Positions 56,859-64,000 of a stretch of DNA of 64,000 nucleotides are shown here, one piece after another (position 1 is the stretch's first letter; each line of letters starts with the position of its first letter). Source of the DNA: Sternotherus odoratus (taxonomy: Eukaryota; Chordata; Testudines; Kinosternidae); assembly GCA_032164245.1 (NCBI GenBank), contig JAVMKO010000002.1:95679340-95743339 (forward strand), read 5' to 3'. A model generated the notes under the pieces. It was not told the DNA's origin and did not search any database. It saw only the letters and a list, made by a program, of their open reading frames with translations. A program made the position numbers and the translations under genes.

Positions 56859-57580
56859 TACTAAATGAACTAGCAATTTGCTGAGCCTTCAAGGGTTAAG
56901 TCTCACACTCTAGAATGCAATAGGAAAAGAGGGAAGGCAGAGACATACACTCAGAGAGAGAGAAATGTGCATTCCGCTTTAAAAGTACACTGCCTTATTA
57001 ATTAGATCAGCGAGCCGGCAGCAGCTCCCTCTGTGGTGATCCTTATACTGTTTAAAATAGTCTGGGGGTAATGGAGATTCTGGTGATAGCCCCTCATGTG
57101 GACAGGACAAAGAGTTTCACTAGTGGATCCAGCTGCTCCTCCTCCATGAGCTGCTCCCTTGCAGACTATGGTTCTTCATCTAGTGATAACCACTACTGGG
57201 TGCAAAACAGGGGGTCCTCTATTCAGGTGCGGACCTCAACAAAGATATAGGATGGGGTATAGGAGTATTGATGTGGACTCCCACAAGGAGTACCATTAGT
57301 CCCAGGACAACAAATGCTGTTGGCAAGCATGAGGGAAGCGAGCACATTTGGAAGCAGGCTGGGGTGATGGTTCTTTGTCGGGTATCTGGAGAGACAGTCA
57401 GTACAAGCTCATTTTTGTTTGATGAATGAGATCCTTCATATTCCAACAGTGGGGCTTGGTGGCATAGTGGGATGGTTCCCACCAACCAGGAGCAAGAACA
57501 AGTAGGAAATAGAGAGGATCAGGCTGATCTCTTGCTCCAGCTGGTTCACAGTATTGGCAAATGAATGGATGGGGTGGAGA

Positions 57581-57706
57581 TAGGGTGACCAGACAGTAAG
57601 TGTAAAAAATCGGGATGGGAGTGGGTGGGGGTAATAGGATCCTATATAAGAAAAAGCCCCAAAAATCGGAACAGTCCCTATAAAACTGGGACATCGGGTC
57701 ACCCTA
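57581..57706. mobile_element. Short TIR MITE
   Basis: 126 bp. Left end tagggtgaccagacag, right end ggacatcgggtcaccct, in near-perfect inversion, with aaaatcggga-type text in both halves. Confidence 0.75.
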
Positions 57707-59046
57707 GGTGGAGACCTCCTGGAACAGAATCAGTTCAGAGAAAATCAGAGATGTCGGATCTGCATATATAGCTAAATTTTCCAGAAGATCACAGGCCCTT
57801 GAACTGATTGATGTCTTTGGCTCTGTCTGGAGTCTAGACCATTGGCACTGTCTTGGAGGAGGAGGGTCTGTAAGTGGCTGGGACCATTGAAATGGGGGAG
57901 AGGGGGGGGAGGTGTGAAGAGAATCCCTTTTGACTTTATGCAGGACAGGCATTGTTTATGATCCTTCAACGTGTGGCATTGGGGCCCAGTATCATCAACA
58001 CTGCCTTTTTAGTACAAGCACTGAGTGTACCTGTTCAGGGGTGCAAAGTCTCAGGCGGTGCTAGAGGAAGAAGTGAGGCAGACCTGTTTTTCAAAGATTT
58101 ATGTGGGGACTTGCCCCTTTCCTTGTGTTTGCTCTTGTCCTTCTCATGCGTCTCCCTCATGGAGCCCCTGTGCTTGGTGAAGGATTTTGAACCGCTGGTA
58201 CCAGATGGCAGTGGGACACTGCCCAGTGACTCCAGACAGGTTAAAGGGGAGCAGGAGGGTTCAGAATACAAGCAGGGTTTCATGAAGAGCTACATGAAGT
58301 GTTTTCAGAGCCTGATTTCATGAGACTACCTGGTACAAGGAGGGAAAGAGCTAGAAATGGCACATCTCAAGGGCATGTGAACCTCCCCAAGGCAATACAG
58401 GTAGCTGTCATGCAGGTCGCTCACCAGGAAGACCTAGCAGCAGGCTAGACAAGGCTTAAAGCGTGGTATTTGGCCCATAACAGGTAAGCAAGACAAAGGA
58501 GAGGTAATGGAGGGGGACCCTCAATCCTCCACTAATTAGCACTAAAACTAGACTAAACTATCTCAGCTAAAATATTGTTTACAATATTTACAGAGTCTAG
58601 GTAGGAGAATGAAGAAAAGAATGGACACTGAAGGTTCTGGAGAGGTGGTCAATCTGCGCTTCCCCTTTGGAAGCATGAGGAGGTGCAAGGTGCAGACCAA
58701 CAGACACTGCTTGAAATGAAGAGTTTCTGGTCATAGGCACACAACATTCATAGTGAGTACCCAAAAGGATCAGCACTTGAAGAAGTGACAAGTCATTGGC
58801 ATAGACTGTCAAACGATGGGACAAATTGCAATGAGATTCTGTCAACATACAGGGGAGCAGGGTTTGTAGAGTATAGCGAGTTTCTGGCACACAAGGAGGA
58901 AGCAACCATGTTTGGGAAGATGCAAGTACAGGAACTGAAGAAACCAGGGAAGCACTAGAATGTTATTGCTTTCCTCCACTCACCAGATCTGATAAAGTTT
59001 GCTGAGGAAGTAAGTCATTCTGCACTGAGACTTTGCACATCTCTTT

Positions 59047-59285
59047 ACTCCTGAGGGAATTCTGCACCAAAAAATTAAAAATTCTGCACACAGTATTTTA
59101 AAATTCTGCAAAATGTTGCATATTATGTCAAAATAACACAATATAATCATGCCTGTTTCAATTATTTGGTAATTTATTTCAAAATACCTGTCAGCAAGTA
59201 TATCTGTAACAATACAGACAACATAAAAGATTCAGGAAATGTTTTTTTGACAAACAGATTCCTTGCTAGGAATATTAATACTGAA
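59047..59285 (+). repeat. AT-rich interspersed repeat, sense copy
   Basis: Begins tactcctgagggaattctgc and reads attaaaaattctgcacacag, then gtcaaaataacacaatataa. Inverted partner of 54025-54268. Confidence 0.75.
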
Positions 59286-60318
59286 CTTCATGTATCCTCG
59301 TTAAAATGAAATATTTAATTTCACTGAAACAGAAGTCATTATATAAAAATATGCTGTATAAAAGTACAGAAAAACCCGGATTATCTGATCTTATTGGGAT
59401 TGGGGCCAGATTGGAGAACCAAAAATCCAGATAAACTGGAGAATGGGCAACTGGGGCTCCACCATAAGGCGAGGATGGATGGGGGTCTGGCTGTCACAAA
59501 TTCTGCATTGTACAGTGGCACAGAATTCCAGCAGGAGTATCTGTTGAAAGGAGGAAACAAGGGAAATACTAGCCAAACCCTGCCTTCTTCTCATGTTGTA
59601 TCACAGTGCTCCTTATATACTACCCCCATCATTCCCTGCTCCCAAGCTCCAACCACCTCTGCTACCTTAACACATTATTTACCCCCCAACCCAAAACCTC
59701 CCAATCCATCACCTGCTGCCAGTATCTCCATAAAAATCCTTGTCATTTCCCTCCATGGCCACAACTTTCATATACAAAGCTTAACCAGGACCTTGAATTT
59801 TTAAGATAGTAAAAACTCATTATATACTTTCACAGTGAAGCAACGTATATGTATCTTAACATGTCTTGCTGAGGTCATAATTTCTTTGTGATTTGGAGAA
59901 ACTGGATGTGTGCTTTCTGGGTAGTTATTTATGGGAAGTGAAAGTTTGTTGTGGAAGTGAAGAATCTACCACTTTGTTTACAAAAGAATTTCCTATTAAT
60001 GTTATTACACATTCAGCTGAACCCATGTTAGCAACAATGGGAGCTCAAGCATTGACAAGGCTCTGGCAGCTTTAATTAGCATAGCAGTAAAGCCAACTGA
60101 AGCCACTAGACTAGAGCCTTGTCTACTAGGGAACCCCAACTGTGCCAATACCAGTTGGCATCAGCAGGAATTTCTTTGCTAGAGTCTCTGAACTGGTGAG
60201 ACTAGAGAAATAAATTACATGAACTGAAGCTGCTCTGGATGTTAGTGGTGTCTAACTGGTGATTTCCTGGATTTTTTTGTGACTGTGCTGATAGGAAATG
60301 CACACCTCTTTACTCCTG

Positions 60319-60340
60319 AGGGAGAGGGAGAGGGAGAGAG

Positions 60341-60377
<37 letters not shown>
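60319..60377 (+). repeat. (GGGAGA)n(GA)n(GT)n microsatellite
   Basis: Three to four ggagag units run into GA and then about 17 GT units. Just before it, ctctttactcctgaggga repeats the start of the element at 59047. Confidence 0.9.
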
Positions 60378-60378
<1 letters not shown>

Positions 60379-61756
60379 AATATCAACATGTTATCTGTCC
60401 ATACAAGAAAGAAAATAAGTGCTATAATATGGCTTAACCACAATCATGTTTAAATGTGGTTAATTTTGTAGGCAGGTACCAATTATTTGTTTTTTTTCCT
60501 ATGCTCTGTTGAGAATGCACATCAACAATATTAGCAAAGAGTGGGTTCTAGCACCATTATGCATAAATAATATAAAAGACCACTATGCCCACCCAAGACT
60601 TATGATTTTTATTCTTTCATTACCACTGTTGCAGTAATACCAGCTGGAAGCATTAATATAAAACTAACATTATAAACACTGACTGTCATCTAGCTGCCCA
60701 GAACTTCCTAAGTGTCTTCAGCATTGTAGCAGTCTACCCACTAGGAAAATTACTAATTGCTTACAAGTGGTGTCAGCAGTTGGCTCGGTTTTGTTTACTC
60801 CCTAGCCATACAATTTAATAGGATTTGAATAAGAAAAAAACCTCTTCAAGAATCAATGCTGTACTGTCTTTACCTCCCTTATTACAGACTGAGCTGATAC
60901 ACCATGGGGCTATTGTGATTCAAACACTGAACATGTCAATCCTATTATGTCTTCATCTCATCTTGTTCACAGGAGTCCTCCCTGTTAGTGAAGACACAAT
61001 TTTTGAGTTAAACACAAACTCTGTCACACTTCACTGTAGACAATACCTGGTCCTACACCAATGAGAAGGATTCTCCCATTAGCACAAGACGAATTCTTCC
61101 ATCAATTTAGCACTGTCTATACCAGGGATTAGGTCTGCATAGTTACATCTCTCAGGGGTGTGTGTATTTTCACACCAGAGAGACATAGCTATCCCCACAT
61201 AAAATCCTAATGGTGACTAGACTTAAGTTTGAAACTCTGCATGTATAGAGCCCTTATTTAGAAATAGCACCTTGTTAAGTTGAGGCAATGAAACAAATAA
61301 ACAAAAAAATCACTTTTATTATGCTTAGTGGCCATCTACGATTTTTAGCATGGCTCAACAAAGCCCTATCAACTTTTAACCATCATACAGGGGGCTTTGT
61401 CTACAACAGAACAGTTGGGACCCAAAATTCACTTTTGGGTAGCAACAGTGGAAGTTGTAGTTACTTTAATCAGGGCTCAAGAGTTTCTAAATCTACATTT
61501 TGTCTAATCCCGCTATGTGTTCTCTGACCAGTTTGATAAACACAAGGATTGCCACTTGGACAATTTGCTTAAGGAAGACTGTAAGTATCCCACAGAAGCA
61601 CAGAACAAGTTCCTCTAAAGACTGACAGGGACAAAAGAAACCTGTGGTTGCAAAAAAATTGGCAGATTCTGTGGTTTTAACATGGTTGCCTACAATTTCT
61701 GATTCATTCTGTAGTGTTTTGTACATTCTAATATTCTGTTAAAAACAAAGAACTGT

Positions 61757-61981
61757 TCTACATTATAAAAATTGCACTGGTGTAACTAAACAGATTTGAA
61801 ATTGATCTAGTTACACCAGAGTAAATCCCTAATATAGATACGCTTGAATCAGTTTAAATCTTGTTTATATCAGTTTAGCTTAAATTGACTTAAACTATAC
61901 AGATGTAAAATTGAAAACTGTTTAAGTGAATCTATACAAGGGGTTTGAACATGTGGGTGTACATTGTCTAATGTAGAGCAG
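61757..61981. repeat. MITE-like element
   Basis: Begins ctacattataaaaattgcac and ends tgtctaatgtag, an imperfect inversion; the interior is rich in agtttaa and taaactg. A relative lies at 62538-62761. Confidence 0.5.
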
Positions 61982-62175
61982 CCCCAATTTTCTTTTTCAC
62001 TGGCAAAGGTTAGGAGCATATTGGGGCACCTTAACCTATATGGAAGATGCCTGCAGCCAAATAGCAGCAAAGATGGTAATGACACCTCTCCTGTTCTGTT
62101 CATTTCAATGAGGTGTGAACATCAAAACCAAATTGGAACTATTTCAATTCAAACACCATCAGTCACAAGCATTTT

Positions 62176-62213
62176 GTCTCTCTCTCTCTCTCTCAAAAAA
62201 AAAAACACACACA
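62176..62213 (+). repeat. (TC)n A-rich (CA)n stretch
   Basis: Nine TC units, twelve A, then four CA units. Confidence 0.9.
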
Positions 62214-62537
62214 AGAAACATCAATTTAATATTAATATATTAAGGCAATGTTAAGGTTACAAAGTGCAGATCAAAAATATATATTCAACATAGGCAAGTT
62301 AATGTCACTAATGTTAATACCCATTTCCCTACATGTGTATTTATATCTGTAATTGTAAGATTTCTTTAGCAGTTTTTTTTTTTATTTTAATTAACCTGAG
62401 GTGAGCATGCTGAAAGCCATAAGTAGCATCATATACTGTGAAGATTCAGGACATTGCTGCTTTATTTCCTAAATTTTCCAACACAGGTGGTAGTCATGTC
62501 ACTGAATGCACTGCTGGAAGACAATCAGGACTTGCCT

Positions 62538-62761
62538 GCATTAGAAAAGTTGCATCAGTTTAATTAAGTCTATTAAAACTGATCTCGTTAATACAGCGCA
62601 ATACATTAATACAGATATACTTAAACTTGTTTGACCCTTACTAACCAAATTAAGACAAAATAATTTAAAAGTGAGGGTTTAAATCAGTTTAAGTACAGCT
62701 ATATTAAAGATCTGCACTAATTTAATTCACTTGATTTAAATTTGTTTAAGACAATGTAGAC
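62538..62761. repeat. MITE-like element
   Basis: Begins tgcattagaaaagttgcatc and ends tttaagacaatgtag. Interior motifs (aatcagtttaa, taaacttg) link it to 61757-61981. Confidence 0.5.
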
Positions 62762-62969
62762 CAGCCTCCAACTCCATAGCAATAGCTGCAGTAAAAAAAA
62801 CAGGAATAGAACATGTTAATTTGTGTATATTCTTCACTTTGTATAATGATCTTGAGCGAATCACTGCAGACTATGTGGCTCTTAGAAAAAGGATAAAGGA
62901 GTCTGTGGCACAAGTGGTGTTCTCATCCATCCTCCCCATGTAAGGAAAAGGCTCAGCAGAGACCATCGA

Positions 62970-63140
62970 TTCGTGGATCTCAACAAATGGCTATGCAGGT
63001 GGTGTCAGACAGAAGGCTTTGGATTCTTTGACCATGGGATGGTGTTCCAAGAAGGACTGCTAGGCATAGATGGACTCCACCTAACAAATAGAGGGAAGAG
63101 CATCTTCGCAAGCAGGCTGGTGAGGAGGGCTTTATACTAG
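62970..63140 (+). pseudogene. CR1 ORF1, C-terminal end (esterase-like)
   Basis: 56 sense codons then TAG: FVDLNKWLCRWCQTEGFGFF, then FQEGLLGIDGLHLTNRGKSI, ending SRLVRRALY. The GIDGLHLTNRG segment has the Asp-x-x-His pair of the last catalytic block of GDSL/SGNH esterases, a domain described for the ORF1 of some CR1 elements. Inference from motif only. Confidence 0.72.
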
Positions 63141-63241
63141 GTTCAGCGGAGGAAGGAGACTCAAGCCCCGAGGGAAGTGAAATACAGGAGGACGCAGGAG
63201 AGTGCAAGAGGGGAGGACTCCTGCCTCATACTGAGAAAGCA

Positions 63242-63900
63242 GGACAATCACTGAGTTATCTTAAGTGCCTATACACAAATGCAAGAAGCCTGGGAAGCAA
63301 GCAGGTAGAACTGGAAGTGTTGGCACAGTTGAGGAACTATGATGTGATTGGAATAATAGAGACTTGGTGGGATAACTCACATGGCTGGAAGACCAGACAG
63401 GGCAGAAAAGGTGGGGGAGTTGCATTGTATGTAAGAAAGCAGCATGACTGCTCGGAGCTCCAGTATGAAACAGCAGAAAAACCTGAGTGTTTCTGGATTA
63501 AATTTAGAAGTGTGAGCAATAAGGGTGATGTCATGGTGGTAGTCCGCAATAAATGAGGTTGATGAGGCTTTCTTCAGGCAACTAACAGAAGTTACTAGAT
63601 CACAAGCCCTAGTTCTCCTGGGGGACTTCAATGACCCCAATATCTGCTGGTAGAGCAATACAGCAGTGCACAGACAATCGAGGAAATTTTTGGGAAGTAT
63701 AGGGGACAATATCCGGGTCCAAGTGCTGGAGGAACCAACTAGAGGCAGAGTTCTTCCTGATCTGCTGCTCACAAACAGAGAATTAGTAAGGGAAGCACAA
63801 GTGGATGGGAACCTGGGAAAGTGACCATGAGATGGTCAAGTTCAGGATCCTGACAAAAGGAAGAAATGAGAGCAGCAGAATACGGACCCTGGACTTCAGA
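63242..63900 (+). pseudogene. CR1 ORF2, endonuclease part
   Basis: Reads SYLKCLYTNARSLGSKQVEL, then NYDVIGIIETWWDNSHGW and GRKGGGVALYV, i.e. the N-A-R and E-T-W-W motifs of the APE-type endonuclease. About ten residues usual between DNSHGW and the GRKGGG stretch are missing. A stop at 63554-63556 ends this frame; the next part continues in another frame with LVLLGDFNDPNICW (catalytic GDFN), again stopped. Confidence 0.85.
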
Positions 63901-64000
63901 AAAGCAGACCGACTCCCTCCGGGAACTGATGTGCAGAAGCCCCTGGGAGAACAACATGAGGGGTAAAGGAGTCCAGGAGAGCTAGCTGTATTTTAAAGAA

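Larger units (their letters stand above)
55688..57050 (+). mobile_element. Outer Tigger-like element, split by two insertions
   Basis: The left end caggaactcctcacttaatg follows TA at 55686-55687. The element resumes after 56400 with gctatgtttctgaaaaatgc and aattccccataagcatta-type text, then continues past 56858 to about 57050 (gagagagagaaatgtgc, cagcagctccctctg). It is interrupted at 55713-56400 and 56638-56858. The right end was not found. No transposase frame. Confidence 0.7.
52311..64000 (-). other. NUP153 intron 1 (partial), repeat-rich
   Basis: No exon and no CpG-island promoter of NUP153 is visible to the right of exon 2, so exon 1 lies beyond the window. The stretch 52311-53126, most of 57100-58950 and 59870-62150 show only faint repeat-like text (52650-52780 and 61130-61220 look like MITE ends). 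The rest is listed separately. Confidence 0.75.
62890..64000 (+). mobile_element. CR1 LINE, decayed, ORF1 end and ORF2 start
   Basis: Runs off the right edge. The + strand holds the end of an ORF1 with an esterase-like tail (62970-63140) and then ORF2 endonuclease (about 63242-63900). Sequence text and order fit CR1 elements of turtles and birds. Stops and at least one frameshift make it inactive. Confidence 0.85.

Noticed and set aside
57950..58330. 123-codon frame 57952-58323
   Set aside because: No recognisable domain. The surrounding text looks like an old interspersed repeat, and the opposite strand is also open.
52314..64000. NUP153 exon 1 or its promoter
   Set aside because: No sequence resembling the Nup153 N terminus (RTRRCHQGPIKPYQQ in human) was found, and the GC-rich blocks here are transposons.

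Overview
This is nuclear DNA of an amniote vertebrate, most likely a turtle. It holds AT-rich introns with canonical GT/AG splice sites, CR1 LINEs as the main retroelement, many small Harbinger-, Tigger- and hAT-like elements of the kind abundant in chelonian genomes, and no Alu or L1. The turtle assignment is inferred from the repeats alone. Two conserved genes are present, FAM8A1 and NUP153. They are neighbours in the same tail-to-tail arrangement on human chromosome 6p.

Layout. Positions 1-9480 carry the 3' part of FAM8A1 on the + strand: four coding exons between 1631 and 6424, encoding the RDD-type membrane domain, then a long 3' UTR. The large first exon lies left of the window. Positions 9480-13400 are intergenic and hold MITE-like elements. 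Positions 13400-52310 carry NUP153 on the - strand, from its 3' UTR to exon 2. All 21 exons from 2 to 22 can be placed. They join without a phase error into 4281 coding bases, giving 1426 residues plus stop. Four RanBP2-type zinc fingers and the FG-repeat tail are intact. Exon 1 with the start codon is not in the window, so intron 1 exceeds 11.6 kb.

Positions 52311-64000 are NUP153 intron 1. It is dense in repeats: inverted copies of one AT-rich element, a Harbinger MITE, a Tigger-like element with two further transposons inside it, and at the right edge a decayed CR1 LINE that keeps the end of an esterase-type ORF1 and the endonuclease part of ORF2.

The most interesting non-gene features are a 5S rRNA-derived SINE with a perfect 17-bp target-site duplication, a solo LTR about 40 bp from a NUP153 splice acceptor, a NAGNAG acceptor at NUP153 exon 2, and a Harbinger family with TAA/TTA-like duplications. 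I found no tRNA gene, no CRISPR array and no convincing undescribed gene system. Nearly all other open frames are repeats or shadows of exons.
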